DNA of 64,000 bases from Actinomadura nitritigenes (GTDB taxonomy: Bacteria; Actinomycetota; Actinomycetes; Streptosporangiales; Streptosporangiaceae), in the NCBI RefSeq assembly GCF_017573545.1, contig NZ_JAGEOK010000003.1:124001-188000 (forward strand). Reading direction: 5' to 3'. The position numbers and the translations under genes were made by a program. The notes below the pieces were generated by a model, which saw only the letters and a program-made list of their open reading frames with translations, did not search any database and was not told the origin of the DNA. Positions within the stretch are counted from its first letter, which is position 1; every line of letters begins with the position of its first letter. Of the stretch, positions 1-8,801 are shown one piece after another.

Positions 1-83
1 GGGCGCCCGTCACCATCGGCCCGAACGGGACCGCGTACGTCGGCGTGATCGGCGGGCTCGTCGCCGTCCGTGACCGCGGCTAG
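1..83 (+). CDS. C-terminal end of an unidentified protein (partial)
   Basis: Only the last 26 codons are inside the window, ending at a TAG at 81-83. The readable tail contains GPNGTAYVGVIGGLVAV, which resembles the final blade of a PQQ/beta-propeller repeat protein, but that is a guess from a very short piece. The gene begins left of the window. Confidence 0.5.
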   Translation, partial: APVTIGPNGTAYVGVIGGLVAVRDRG

Positions 84-165
84 GCCCGCCGCGACCGTGA
101 GTAGGCGCGGCGGGAGCGGGGATACAGGACTGATCGGACGAACCCGACCGGACCGTGGAGGAGCC

Positions 166-432
166 ATGAGGGCGCGCAAGCCCGGGGAGAGCCGCGACTT
201 CCGCGAGGACGTCGACGACATGGGCGACAACGATCAGGACATCGAGATCGGCCTGACCGAGGAGTACGTGAACGACCCGCCCGACGACCTGAGGATCGAG
301 GACCCCCAGCCGGACCCGGACGGGCTGAGCATCGACGAGTACGAGCGGGAGGCGGAGCGGGACGGCGAAGAGCGGCCGGAGCCCGACACGGCCGCCGAGT
401 CCGACGCCGTCAACCCCACCCGCCGCCCGTAG
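166..432 (+). CDS. Small acidic hypothetical protein
   Basis: This 88-residue protein is very rich in Asp and Glu and has no membrane segment or recognisable domain, so it is probably a disordered cytoplasmic protein. The ATG at 166 is preceded by a good ribosome site (GGAGGAG). It is followed by a strong hairpin at 495-535 that separates it from the convergent gene. I do not recognise a family or function. Codon use matches the rest of the chromosome. Confidence 0.6.
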   Translation: MRARKPGESRDFREDVDDMGDNDQDIEIGLTEEYVNDPPDDLRIEDPQPDPDGLSIDEYEREAERDGEERPEPDTAAESDAVNPTRRP

Positions 433-494
433 CCCGCCGCTCGCGGCAGGCTCGGCGCGGCGCTCCGGCTCGGCACAGCTGGGGCCCCGAGACG

Positions 495-535
495 CCGCGG
501 CGCCCGTACGGACAAGTGCCGTACGGGCGCCGCGG
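495..535. terminator. Bidirectional hairpin between convergent genes
   Basis: A perfect 17-bp inverted repeat (495-511 and 519-535) with a 7-base loop lies between the convergent genes ending at 432 and 555. It has no U-tract, as is common in GC-rich actinomycetes, and would serve both strands. Confidence 0.75.
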
Positions 536-554
536 GGCGTTCTCCGGCTGGACG

Positions 555-1952
555 CTAGGGCATGCCCGGCCGCTGCAACTGCTTGCGGTAGGTCCAGAAG
601 AACATCCGCTGGTTGGGACGTTCCGTGACACCGTAGATCCGGTCGCCGCCGGAGTACGGGTCGAAGGCGAGGGACTCCCCGCCGATCGGCCCGACGATCT
701 TGAACGGCGCCTTGCCGTCCCCGTTCCGATCGCTGTAGAACGCGCCGGGGGCGGTGAGGGTCGTGCTGTAGTAGATTGTGTCGCCGCCACCGCCGTGGTA
801 GCCGGCGACGCCCTGGACGTTCGTGAGGTTGGTCCCGTACACGACCGTGGACTGGACCTGGCCTGACGAGTCCGCCTTCAGCGAGCCGTCGCCGTTGAGG
901 GGCCACCGGACGACGCGCATCGGCCTGGCCGACGTCACGCCGCCCTTGGTCTTGTACTCGGCCGTCAGCAGGCTCTTGGGCGAGGTGGTCGGGTCGTAGG
1001 TGACCGTGCTGAAGCACAGGTCCTTGTTCTTGGCGGACGGCGCCTTGTCCCAGGCGGGGCAGGCCCCGGCGTTGGACGGCCGGTACATGCCGGTCTGGAA
1101 CAGCACGTACTTCTCGCCGTGCGCGTAGAACTTGCCGTCCGTGGAGTCGACGCCCAGCCCGGTCTTGCCGGTGGCCACCTGGTAGGTGCGGCGGATGTCG
1201 TAGACCCGCAGGCCCGAGGTGTCGGCGGTGTAGACGTAGTCGCCGGCGAGGGCGACGCCGCCCTGGTGCTGGGGCGCGTCGGCGACGCCCTGGGCCGACG
1301 CGGCGCCGGGCGCGGGGGCGGCGGGACGGACGTCCTTGACGGCGAGCTTGCCGGCGGCGGTCGCGGTCGGGATGGCGAGCGTGACGGGCTGGTAGGCGCC
1401 CGCCTTCCCGACCAGCGGACGCTTGCCGACGGTGAGGCGCGAGCCGTCGGTCACCCAGTCGGAGCCGGACAGGTGCCGGTGGTACCAGCTGAGCACGAAC
1501 CCGTCGAGCTGGGCGGTGCGGCTGGTCGCCACGCCCTGCGGGATCCAGTACTTGCTGCTCTTGTCGCCGTTGGCGAAGCACCAGGCGCCGACCGTCAGCT
1601 TGGCGTTCATCGCCTTGACCGCGTCGTTGGCTCCGCAGCCGCTCTTCCAGATCAGGCCGTTCCTGGCGCCGCTCGCCGCGGCGACGAGGTTCGCCTGCCG
1701 CTTCATGCCGCGGGCCGGGATCGCCGCCATGTCGTCGAGCTGCTTGAGCGCGGCGGCGGAGACGGGCGTGGACTTCAGCGTGAACGCGACGCCGGGGAGC
1801 GGGGCGGTGTCGCCGACGCCGGTGGACGCGGCGGCCGGGGAGGCGGTGACGTGCTCGGCGGAGCCGGACGGCAGGGCGACGGCGCCGGCCACGGCGAGGG
1901 CGGCCGCGCCGGCGGCGGCTGCGAGGGCGGCCGTCCTTCGGGAGGCGGGCAT
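555..1952 (-). CDS. Secreted protein of unknown function
   Basis: A 465-residue protein with an N-terminal signal peptide: MPASRRT followed by an Ala-rich hydrophobic stretch to about residue 30. The mature part has several Cys residues and ends with a segment naming motifs like GGDRIYGVTERPNQ, suggesting a beta-rich exported protein. I do not recognise catalytic motifs. The start at 1952 is supported by an AAAGGA ribosome site just upstream. It faces away from the membrane protein at 2181, so the 228 bp between them probably hold two divergent promoters. Function unknown; export is the only safe inference. Confidence 0.7.
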   Translation of the reverse strand: MPASRRTAALAAAAGAAALAVAGAVALPSGSAEHVTASPAAASTGVGDTAPLPGVAFTLKSTPVSAAALKQLDDMAAIPARGMKRQANLVAAASGARNGLIWKSGCGANDAVKAMNAKLTVGAWCFANGDKSSKYWIPQGVATSRTAQLDGFVLSWYHRHLSGSDWVTDGSRLTVGKRPLVGKAGAYQPVTLAIPTATAAGKLAVKDVRPAAPAPGAASAQGVADAPQHQGGVALAGDYVYTADTSGLRVYDIRRTYQVATGKTGLGVDSTDGKFYAHGEKYVLFQTGMYRPSNAGACPAWDKAPSAKNKDLCFSTVTYDPTTSPKSLLTAEYKTKGGVTSARPMRVVRWPLNGDGSLKADSSGQVQSTVVYGTNLTNVQGVAGYHGGGGDTIYYSTTLTAPGAFYSDRNGDGKAPFKIVGPIGGESLAFDPYSGGDRIYGVTERPNQRMFFWTYRKQLQRPGMP

Positions 1953-2180
1953 GGAGTCCTTTCCGTCGGGGCGGGAACAACCAGGACAGAGGGGAGATCC
2001 TAGACAGAAGGGCGATCAGCTGTCAGAGCAACGCGAGAGGTTGCCGACGAACCCGCCGGGCGCGCCCGGCGCGGTCCCCGTGGTAAAGATCACTTTGTGG
2101 TTCCGTGACCCGCTCCGGGGGAATGTCATACCGGAGCCGTAGGTTGCGCTAGACGGGCGAGCTTGCGAGGTGACCGGGAC

Positions 2181-3476
2181 ATGTACGAGACAGTCGCGGC
2201 ACCGGCACACCCCCCGGCCGACGTCGCCTCACCCCGTCCACATCCGGACGGAGCACGATGGGACGAACCGGACACGGACCGACCGTCCCCCGACGAACCG
2301 TTCGCCGACGAGCCGTTCCCCGAACGACCGGCCGGCGCGCACACCTCGGACGGCGCTCCGCAGCGCCCCTGGTGGCGGCGCAAGGCGGGTCTGCTGCTCC
2401 AGTGGGGAGTGCTGCTCCTCGCCGTCGCGGCGCTGCCGCTCTACCGCGACTCGCTTCCCGATCTCGGCGCCATGTGGCGTTCGCTCCGGCACGCCGATCC
2501 CGGCTGGCTGACGATGGTGGTGCTCGCGGTGGCGGGCTCGATGGGCGCGTTCGCCCGGCTCCAGCGGCGGCTGCTGCGCGTCGGCGGGCTGCGGATGCCG
2601 CTGCGCCGCGCGTTCGCGATCACCTACGCGGGCAACGCGCTGTCCACCACGCTGCCGGCGGGGCCCGCGGTGAGCGTCGTCTACACGTTCCGGCAGTTCC
2701 GCCGGGGCGGGGCGTCGGCGAAGCTCGCCACGGCCGTGATCATCGCCGGGGGCGTCATCACCACGGCGACCTACTCGGTGATCGGCCTGCTGGCGCTGCT
2801 GGCCGACCCGGCCACGCGCGGCCCGGCGCTGACCGGGCTCGCCGTCCCGGGCGTCCTGCTCCTGCTGCTGGTGCCGCTGCTGCGGTGGCCGCGCCCGCGC
2901 GCGGTGCTGACGGCGCCGCTGCGCCGCGCCCACCGCGCGGCGCTGGCGCATCCGAAACTCGGCCCGTGGGCCGAACGGCTCGCCGGCGTCCGCGACGTGC
3001 TGCGCCCGAACCGGCGCGACTGGGCCGCGCTGATCACGCTCGCGACGCTGAACTGGGTGCTGGACATCCTGGCGCTGCTGGCCGCGGCCCACGCCGTCGG
3101 CATCGACGTCGATCCGAACGCCGCCGCGCTCGCCTACTTCGCCGCGCAGGCCGCGGGCAGCGTGCTGCCGCTGCTGCCGGGCGGCCTCGGCGCGGTCGAG
3201 GGCAGCATGGCCGCCTCGCTCGTCGCGTTCGGTGCGGCACTGTCCCCCGCCGCCGCGGCGGTGGGCCTGTACCGGCTCGTCTCGTACTGGGGCGTCGTCG
3301 GCGCCGGCTGGATCGCCTGGCTCGCGCTGCACGAGGGGCCGCGGCTGCCGGCTCCGGTGAAGGCCCGGCTCGCCGGGGCGGGACGGCTCCTCCTGGACGG
3401 CCTGACCTCGACCGCGACCCTCAACCCGTACAGCGCGGTGCCGCTCGTCGTCCCGGCCGAGGCGCGCCGGCCATAG
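2181..3476 (+). CDS. Lysylphosphatidylglycerol synthase TM-domain (UPF0104/YbhN-like) membrane protein
   Basis: A 431-residue protein with a Pro/Asp-rich hydrophilic N-terminus (about 70 residues) and then about eight membrane segments. The motifs TLPAGPAVSVVYTFRQFRRGG and LPLLPGGLGAVEGSM are typical of the LPG_synthase_TM family, which corresponds to the flippase half of MprF. Members are thought to move lipids or polyprenyl-linked molecules across the membrane; the substrate here is unknown. I chose the ATG at 2181, preceded by GAGGTGA, over an upstream TTG at 2163. A catalytic (DUF2156) half is encoded separately at 21645. A strong terminator follows at 3496-3526. Confidence 0.85.
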   Translation: MYETVAAPAHPPADVASPRPHPDGARWDEPDTDRPSPDEPFADEPFPERPAGAHTSDGAPQRPWWRRKAGLLLQWGVLLLAVAALPLYRDSLPDLGAMWRSLRHADPGWLTMVVLAVAGSMGAFARLQRRLLRVGGLRMPLRRAFAITYAGNALSTTLPAGPAVSVVYTFRQFRRGGASAKLATAVIIAGGVITTATYSVIGLLALLADPATRGPALTGLAVPGVLLLLLVPLLRWPRPRAVLTAPLRRAHRAALAHPKLGPWAERLAGVRDVLRPNRRDWAALITLATLNWVLDILALLAAAHAVGIDVDPNAAALAYFAAQAAGSVLPLLPGGLGAVEGSMAASLVAFGAALSPAAAAVGLYRLVSYWGVVGAGWIAWLALHEGPRLPAPVKARLAGAGRLLLDGLTSTATLNPYSAVPLVVPAEARRP

Positions 3477-3495
3477 CCGCCCGACCCGATCCGCA

Positions 3496-3526
3496 GAGCC
3501 CCGGACCGCGGGACGGTCCGGGGCTC
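3496..3526 (+). terminator. Hairpin terminator
   Basis: A perfect 13-bp stem (3496-3508 with 3514-3526) and a 5-base loop, 20 bp after the stop of the membrane-protein gene. Confidence 0.8.
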
Positions 3527-3683
3527 CGTCCCGCGACCGAGACCCGACCGGGACCTTTGACGGAGATCGTCCCTTTTGGGAATCATCATTCCCGGAGAGC
3601 GGCTTTAGTGGTCATGCAGGCCGCACCCCCTCCTCCCGGCGACACGCCCGCGTGCGAGCCGGACCGGCGGGCCCCGATGCCTG

Positions 3684-3697
3684 AGCAAGCAGTTGGT
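3684..3697. promoter_or_regulatory. KstR2-like operator upstream of flavin reductase
   Basis: The sequence AGCAAGCAGTTGGT lies 23 bp before the flavin reductase ATG. It matches the published mycobacterial KstR2 motif AnCAAGnnCTTGnT at all fixed positions except one (C to G). A KstR2-like regulator with similar boxes is encoded at 16439. Binding is inferred, not shown. Confidence 0.5.
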
Positions 3698-3719
3698 CGA
3701 CAGAAGGGATCGAGCCCCC

Positions 3720-4226
3720 ATGGCGCACGGAGCCATCACGCCGGCGGCGGACCTCGACGGCGCACGGTTCCGGCAGGTGATGGGCCGGTTCGCGACCGGC
3801 GTGGTCGCCATCACGGCCGTCGAACCCGGCACCGGGCGGCCGACGGGGATCGCCGCCAACTCCTTCACCTCGGTCTCGCTCGATCCTCCCCTCGTGGCGT
3901 TCTGCGTCGCCCACACCAGCACCACCTGGCCCCGGCTGCGCGCCTCGGACCGGCTCTGCATCAACATCCTCGGTGAGCCGCAGCTCGACGTCTGCCGGCG
4001 GCTCGCGCTGAAGGGCGGCGACAAGTTCGACGGCATCGACTGGACGGAGAGCCCGAGCGGCGCCCCCGCCATCGACGGCGCCCTCGCCTGGATCGAGTGC
4101 TCCGTCGAGCAGGAGCACGTCGCGGGCGACCACGTCATCGTCGTCGCCCGCGTCCACGCCCTGGACGAGAACCACGACGGCCGCCCCCTGGTGTTCTACC
4201 GGGGCGCCTACGGAGGCATCGCCTGA
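3720..4226 (+). CDS. Flavin reductase family protein (HsaB-like)
   Basis: A 168-residue single-domain flavin reductase. Visible family motifs are FATGVVAITA near the N-terminus, NSFTSVSLDPPLVAFC, and the C-terminal GDHVIVVARV and LVFYRGAYGGI. Such proteins reduce FMN or FAD with NAD(P)H and hand the reduced flavin to a separate monooxygenase. From memory it resembles HsaB, the reductase partner of the steroid 3-HSA hydroxylase HsaA, but no HsaA-like gene is in this window. The ATG at 3720 has a GAAGGGA ribosome site. A KstR2-like box just upstream supports a link to lipid or steroid catabolism. Confidence 0.85.
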   Translation: MAHGAITPAADLDGARFRQVMGRFATGVVAITAVEPGTGRPTGIAANSFTSVSLDPPLVAFCVAHTSTTWPRLRASDRLCINILGEPQLDVCRRLALKGGDKFDGIDWTESPSGAPAIDGALAWIECSVEQEHVAGDHVIVVARVHALDENHDGRPLVFYRGAYGGIA

Positions 4227-4287
4227 CCCGAGGCGCCCTGTGTTCAAGGCGCGCCCTGTGTTCAGGGCGCCCTGTGCGGACGGGTCC

Positions 4288-5526
4288 CTAGCGCGCCGAG
4301 GGGGAGGGGATCTCGGCGCTACGGAGGCGGGCGAGGACCTGGACGGGGTCGGACAGCACCTCGGCGAACGCGAACTCGGCGGCGCCGACCAGGGTGGTGT
4401 CGTCGCCGAGGGCGGCGGTGCGCAGCCGGACCTTCTCGCGGGGCGCGTCCAGCGCGCCGGTCGCGAGCACGCTGCGGATCTGCGCGGCGGCGCCGAGGTA
4501 GATGTCGCGCAGCGTCCCGCCGAAGATGATCAGGCCGGGGTTGAACACGTTGACGAGGTTGGCGACGCCGAGGCCGAGCCAGGTGCCGACGCGGTGCAGC
4601 GCCTCGCGGGCGACGATGTCGCCGCGGTCGGCGGCGTCCACCACGTCGCGGACGGCGTCGCGGCCCGCCTTGTTCGTCGGCTCCTCGCGGCCGGCGTGGG
4701 CGAGCAGCGTCCGCTCCCCCACCTCGGCCTCCAGGCAGCCCTTGGAACCGCAGGCGCACTGCCGGCCGCCCGGGTTGACGATCATGTGGCCGATCTCGCC
4801 GCCGAAGCCCTCGTCGCCGCCGAGCAGCCGGCCGTGCGCGATGATGCCGCCGCCGACGCCGACGTCGCCGTGCAGGTAGATGAGGTTGTCGCAGTTCACG
4901 CCGGCGCCGCGTTCGTGCTCGGCGAGCGCGCCGAGGTTGGCGTCGTTGCACACCGACACCGGGATGCCGAGGCCGAGCCGGCGCGACAGGGCGTCGCCGA
5001 GCCGCAGGTCGCCGACGTCGAGGTTGGGGCCGAACATGATGGTGTCGTCGGAGCGGCGCACGGTCCCCGGGAAGCCGAGCGCGGCGCCGACGCAGACCGC
5101 GTCGCGCTCGGCCTTGCGGACCAGCGAGCGGGCGCCGGCGACGAGCATGCCGAGCAGGTCGGACGGGTCGGAGTCGCGGGCGCGGGTGCCCTCCCGGCGG
5201 TCCAGGACGACGCCGCCGAGGCCGACACGCGCGACGACGAGCCGGTCGACGCCGACCTCGAACGCCAGCACGTAGACCCGGGTCGACTCGGGCCGCACGA
5301 CGAGGGACGGCCGCCCGGCGCGCCGCCCCGGCCCGCGCGGCAGCTCCTCCCGGACGAGGCCGGCGGCGGTGAGGTCGGAGGTCAGCGCCATGATGGTGCT
5401 GCGGTTCAGCCCGAGGGACTCGGCGAGCGTCGCGCGGGACGCGGGGCCGCGCAGGTGCACGAAGCGCAGCAGCGTCCCGAGGTTGTGCCGCCGGATGTCC
5501 TCCTGTGACGGGCCCGCCTTCATCAT
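4288..5526 (-). CDS. ROK family transcriptional regulator
   Basis: A 412-residue protein: an N-terminal winged helix (about residues 10-75, with RATLAESLGLNRSTIMALT) fused to a ROK sugar-kinase-like domain. The ROK zinc site CACGSKGCLEAE is present, as are the GFPGTV and GDVGVGGGI ATP/sugar-binding motifs. ROK repressors usually sense a sugar and control its transporter. The ATG overlaps the stop of the upstream ABC ATPase by 4 bp (ATGA), so the two are translationally coupled. It most likely regulates the adjacent sugar ABC operon. No separate kinase is encoded nearby. Confidence 0.9.
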   Translation of the reverse strand: MMKAGPSQEDIRRHNLGTLLRFVHLRGPASRATLAESLGLNRSTIMALTSDLTAAGLVREELPRGPGRRAGRPSLVVRPESTRVYVLAFEVGVDRLVVARVGLGGVVLDRREGTRARDSDPSDLLGMLVAGARSLVRKAERDAVCVGAALGFPGTVRRSDDTIMFGPNLDVGDLRLGDALSRRLGLGIPVSVCNDANLGALAEHERGAGVNCDNLIYLHGDVGVGGGIIAHGRLLGGDEGFGGEIGHMIVNPGGRQCACGSKGCLEAEVGERTLLAHAGREEPTNKAGRDAVRDVVDAADRGDIVAREALHRVGTWLGLGVANLVNVFNPGLIIFGGTLRDIYLGAAAQIRSVLATGALDAPREKVRLRTAALGDDTTLVGAAEFAFAEVLSDPVQVLARLRSAEIPSPSAR

Positions 5527-6281
5527 CGCCGCAGCCCCAGGTCGCCGCTGACGCCGGAGGTGATCAGCTCGACGACCTGCCGGTGGGTGACGTCGGCGGT
5601 GCGCACCTGCGCGACCATGCGGCCGAGGTACAGCGCGGCGATCCGGTCGGAGACCGCGAACACGTCGTTCATGTTGTGCGAGATGAGCACGACGGCGAGG
5701 CCCTTGTCGGCGAGCCGCCGGACGATCTCCAGGACCTGCTGGGTCTGCGCGACGCCGAGCGCGGCGGCGGGCTCGTCCAGCACGACGAGCTTGCTGTCCC
5801 ACAGCACGGCGCGGGCGATCGCGACGGTCTGCCGCTGCCCGCCCGACAGCGTGGAGATCTTCTGCCGCACCGAGCCCATCGTGCGGACGGACAGGCCGGA
5901 CAGGGTCCTGCGGGCCAGCTCCTCCATCCCGGACTCGTCGAGCGCGATGCCGCGCCGCTGCTCGCGGCCGAGGAACAGGTTCTGGACGATGTCGAGGTTC
6001 TCGCAGAGCGCCAGGTCCTGGTGGACGACCTCGATGCCGAGGGCGGCGGCGTCGCGCGGGCTGCCGAGCCGCACCGGGCGGCCCTCGAAGCGGTACTCCC
6101 CCGCGTCCGGCGCGTGGATGCCGCCGATGCACTTGACGAGGGTGGTCTTGCCGGCGCCGTTGTCGCCGACCAGCGCGGTGACCTCGCCCGGGTACGCGGA
6201 GAAGGCGATGTCGTGCAGGACCTTGACGGAACCGAAGCTCTTGTCGATGCCGCGCAGGTCGAGGACGGGCGTCACTGCCAT
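5523..6281 (-). CDS. Sugar ABC transporter ATP-binding protein (half-size, second copy)
   Basis: A 252-residue single nucleotide-binding domain: Walker A GDNGAGKTT at residues 39-47, signature LSGGQRQ, Walker B VVLDEPAAALG and switch His in LISHN. It closely resembles the ATPase at 7822 (roughly two thirds identical by eye) and belongs to the XylG/RbsA-type carbohydrate group, although RbsA-type proteins usually have two fused domains. Here the usual Thr after DEP is Ala. I chose the ATG at 6281 because the domain starts there with a GGGAG site; an upstream in-frame start at 6488 would add a low-complexity leader. A large hairpin separates it from the permease. Confidence 0.85.
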   Translation of the reverse strand: MAVTPVLDLRGIDKSFGSVKVLHDIAFSAYPGEVTALVGDNGAGKTTLVKCIGGIHAPDAGEYRFEGRPVRLGSPRDAAALGIEVVHQDLALCENLDIVQNLFLGREQRRGIALDESGMEELARRTLSGLSVRTMGSVRQKISTLSGGQRQTVAIARAVLWDSKLVVLDEPAAALGVAQTQQVLEIVRRLADKGLAVVLISHNMNDVFAVSDRIAALYLGRMVAQVRTADVTHRQVVELITSGVSGDLGLRR

Positions 6282-6436
6282 GCCGAGGGGCTCCCACCGT
6301 GCCGCGTCGGCGCGCGCCGATCGGTCGTGGGCAGTGAGCGTATCAGCCGCGTTCGCGGGCCGGGAAACGCGCGCGGCGCCGTCCGGGAACGGCGGGACCG
6401 CCGGGTCGGACGGCAGGGCGGGACCGTACGGCAGGG

Positions 6437-6472
6437 CCCGGGGGCCGGCGGCGCGCGCCGCCGGCTCCCGGG
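6437..6472 (-). terminator. Strong GC hairpin between permease and second ATPase
   Basis: The 22-bp perfect palindrome at 6444-6465 is extended on both sides by CCCGGG arms (6437-6442 and 6467-6472) with one G.T pair. It lies after the permease stop and before the second ATPase, so it may end or attenuate transcription of the first three transporter genes. Confidence 0.6.
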
Positions 6473-6524
6473 CGTCTCCCGCGTTCACGGGGTCCCGGCC
6501 TTCAGGGGGTGGGCCGGCACGGGG

Positions 6525-7808
6525 TCACCGGCCGGTGTTGCTGCGGCGGCGCCGCGCCAGGGCGTCGATGCTCGCCGCGAACAGCAGCACGATCCCGGTG
6601 ATGAGGAAGCTCAGGTACGCCTTGGTGCCGAGCAGCCCGAGACCGTTGTCGATGATGGCGATGACGAGGCCGCCGAGGACCGCGTCGCGGGCCTTGCCGC
6701 GCCCGCCGAACAGGCTCGTCCCGCCGATGACCGCGGCGCCGACCGCGTACAGCAGGGTGTTGCCGCCGCCGGCGTCGGGGGTGACCGAGTTCAGCCGGGA
6801 CGCGGCGACGATGCCGCTGACCGCCGCGAACCCGGACGCGATGATGAACACCGAGATCCGGATCCGGGTGACGTTGATGCCCGCGCGGCGGGCCGCCTCG
6901 GCGTTGCCGCCGACCGCGTAGATGTGCCGGCCGTACGGGGTGCGGCCGAGCACGAACGTGCAGACGATGAGCAGCACGCCGACCAGCGGGACGCCCCACG
7001 GCACGCCGCCGAGGAAGATCAGCGGGCTGGCGGCGCGGTCCTGGCTGAGCAGGTAGGTGCCGAGCAGCAGCGCCGCGGCGACCACGACCGACTGGGCGAT
7101 CACCAGCTCGACCGGCCGCGAGTGCAGGTTGCGGGCCTGCTGGCGGCGCCAGCGCAGCAGCTGCGTCGCGGCGTAGCCGACCGCGCAGACGGCGGCGAGC
7201 GTCCAGCCGAGCCAGACCGGCATGTTCTTGTTGGCCAGCGCCACGATGAAGTCGTCGCGGACGGGCACCGTGCCGCCGTCGCCGATCAGCTTCAGCGTGA
7301 TGCCCTGGATGCCGAGGAAGAACGCCAGCGAGACGACGAACGACGGGATGCGCACGACCGCGACCAGCCAGCCGATCGCGGTGCCGATGACGACGCCGAC
7401 CGCCAGCGCGGAGATCACCGCGACGTACCAGGGCTGGCCGCTGTCGACGATCAGCTTGGCCATCACGGCGGCGCAGACGCCGCTCGCGACACCGGCGGAC
7501 AGGTCGATCTCGCCCAGCAGCAGGACGAAGACCAGGCCCATCGCGAGGATCACGATGGGCAGCGCCTGGGTGCACAGGTTCGCGATGTTCTGGTTGCTGA
7601 GGAAGGTGTTGGGCCGCAGCGCGAAGAACAGCACGATGAGCGCGGCGAGGCCGAGGATCGCGGGCAGCGCGCCCAGCTCACCGGCCCGGATGCGGCCCCA
7701 GTAGTCCAGTAGCGCCGAGCGCACGTCGTGGTCGCGGTGGTCGGCGGCGAAGTCCGAGTCCGCCAGCTTCACGGCGGCCTCCTTGCCCTCGGGGAGTTCG
7801 GTGGACAC
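6525..7808 (-). CDS. Sugar ABC transporter permease (XylH/RbsC-type)
   Basis: A 427-residue integral membrane protein with about ten membrane segments. Motifs GEIDLSAGVASGVCA and GRHIYAVGGNAEAARRAGI are hallmarks of BPD_transp_2 permeases for ribose, xylose and related sugars; its length is like XylH. I chose the GTG at 7808, 14 bp after the ATPase stop and preceded by AGGGGGA; longer in-frame starts would overlap the ATPase. It forms an operon with the lipoprotein at 8802 and the ATPase at 7822. The sugar is not determinable from sequence. Confidence 0.9.
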   Translation of the reverse strand: MSTELPEGKEAAVKLADSDFAADHRDHDVRSALLDYWGRIRAGELGALPAILGLAALIVLFFALRPNTFLSNQNIANLCTQALPIVILAMGLVFVLLLGEIDLSAGVASGVCAAVMAKLIVDSGQPWYVAVISALAVGVVIGTAIGWLVAVVRIPSFVVSLAFFLGIQGITLKLIGDGGTVPVRDDFIVALANKNMPVWLGWTLAAVCAVGYAATQLLRWRRQQARNLHSRPVELVIAQSVVVAAALLLGTYLLSQDRAASPLIFLGGVPWGVPLVGVLLIVCTFVLGRTPYGRHIYAVGGNAEAARRAGINVTRIRISVFIIASGFAAVSGIVAASRLNSVTPDAGGGNTLLYAVGAAVIGGTSLFGGRGKARDAVLGGLVIAIIDNGLGLLGTKAYLSFLITGIVLLFAASIDALARRRRSNTGR

Positions 7809-7821
7809 CTCGGTCCCCCTT

Positions 7822-8607
7822 TCAGATGCTCTCGGCGGCGGTCTGCGGCGCGAGGCCGAGATCACCGGAACGGCCGGCGGTGATGAGCTCCACGATCTGG
7901 CCGTGGGTGACCTCGGAGCGTGCCACGTCCGCGGCGACCCGGCCAAGGTAGAGCGCGGTGATGCGGTCGGCCACCTCGAACACGTCGTTCATGTTGTGCG
8001 AGATGAGCACGACGGCGTGCCCGGTGTCGGCGAGCCGCCGGACGAGGTCGAGCACCTGCCGGGTCTGCGCGACGCCGAGCGCGGCGGTCGGCTCGTCGAG
8101 GATGACGACCTTGGACTCCCAGAGCGCCGCCTTGGCGATCGCGACGGTCTGCCGCTGCCCGCCGGACAGGCTGGCGACCTGCTGGCGCACCGACTTGACG
8201 GTGCGGACGGACAGCCGGGCGAGGGTCTGCCGGGCCGCCTCCTCCATGGACGCCTCGTCCAGCACGATGCCCCGGCGGCGTTCGCGGCCGAGGAACATGT
8301 TCTGCACGATGTCGAGGTTGTCGGCGAGCGCGAGGTCCTGGTAGACGACCTCGATGCCGAGGTCGGCCGCGGCGCGCGGCCCGTCGACGGTCACCTCCCG
8401 GCCGTCGAACTCGATCGTCCCCGAGTCGATCGGGTAGATCCCGGCGATGCACTTGATGAGGGTGGACTTGCCCGCGCCGTTGTCGCCGACGAGGGCCATC
8501 ACCTCGCCCAGCCGCACGGCGAAGTCCACGTCGTGCAGCACATGGACGGCGCCGAAGCTCTTGTTGAGCCCGGTCAGGCGGAGGACGGGGTCTCCGTTTT
8601 CTGCCAC
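7822..8607 (-). CDS. Sugar ABC transporter ATP-binding protein (half-size)
   Basis: A 261-residue single nucleotide-binding domain: Walker A GDNGAGKST at residues 41-49, signature LSGGQRQ, Walker B VILDEPTAALG, and LISHNMND. The motifs IEVVYQDLAL and VQNMFLGRE identify the carbohydrate XylG/RbsA-type subgroup. It probably dimerises, with itself or with the paralogue at 5523, to energise the permease at 6525. It lies between the binding-protein gene (194 bp upstream) and the permease (14 bp downstream). Confidence 0.9.
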   Translation of the reverse strand: MAENGDPVLRLTGLNKSFGAVHVLHDVDFAVRLGEVMALVGDNGAGKSTLIKCIAGIYPIDSGTIEFDGREVTVDGPRAAADLGIEVVYQDLALADNLDIVQNMFLGRERRRGIVLDEASMEEAARQTLARLSVRTVKSVRQQVASLSGGQRQTVAIAKAALWESKVVILDEPTAALGVAQTRQVLDLVRRLADTGHAVVLISHNMNDVFEVADRITALYLGRVAADVARSEVTHGQIVELITAGRSGDLGLAPQTAAESI

Positions 8608-8801
8608 GTGATTCCTTCCAGGGGTAGCGCGGGCCCGTTTCCTTCCGGGGGTTGGCGCGGGCCCGTGGCGGGCCCCGTGGACGTCCCGGGGTTCCGGGCT
8701 CCCGGGGCGTCCTCAGCGGTGGGGCCCGCCACGAGGGTCAGTACCGCCCAGGGGGGCGACCCCCGCACCTCCTGGGCGACGTCGACGAGATCAGTGGGAG
8801 G

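Noticed and set aside
10..1980. Very long open frames on the strand opposite or frame-shifted to real genes, for example 10-1980, 10714-13383 and 51022-52614
   Set aside because: Composition is dominated by Arg, Gly, Ala and Pro, no domain or ribosome site fits, and each overlaps a gene with clear family motifs. They arise from high third-position GC.
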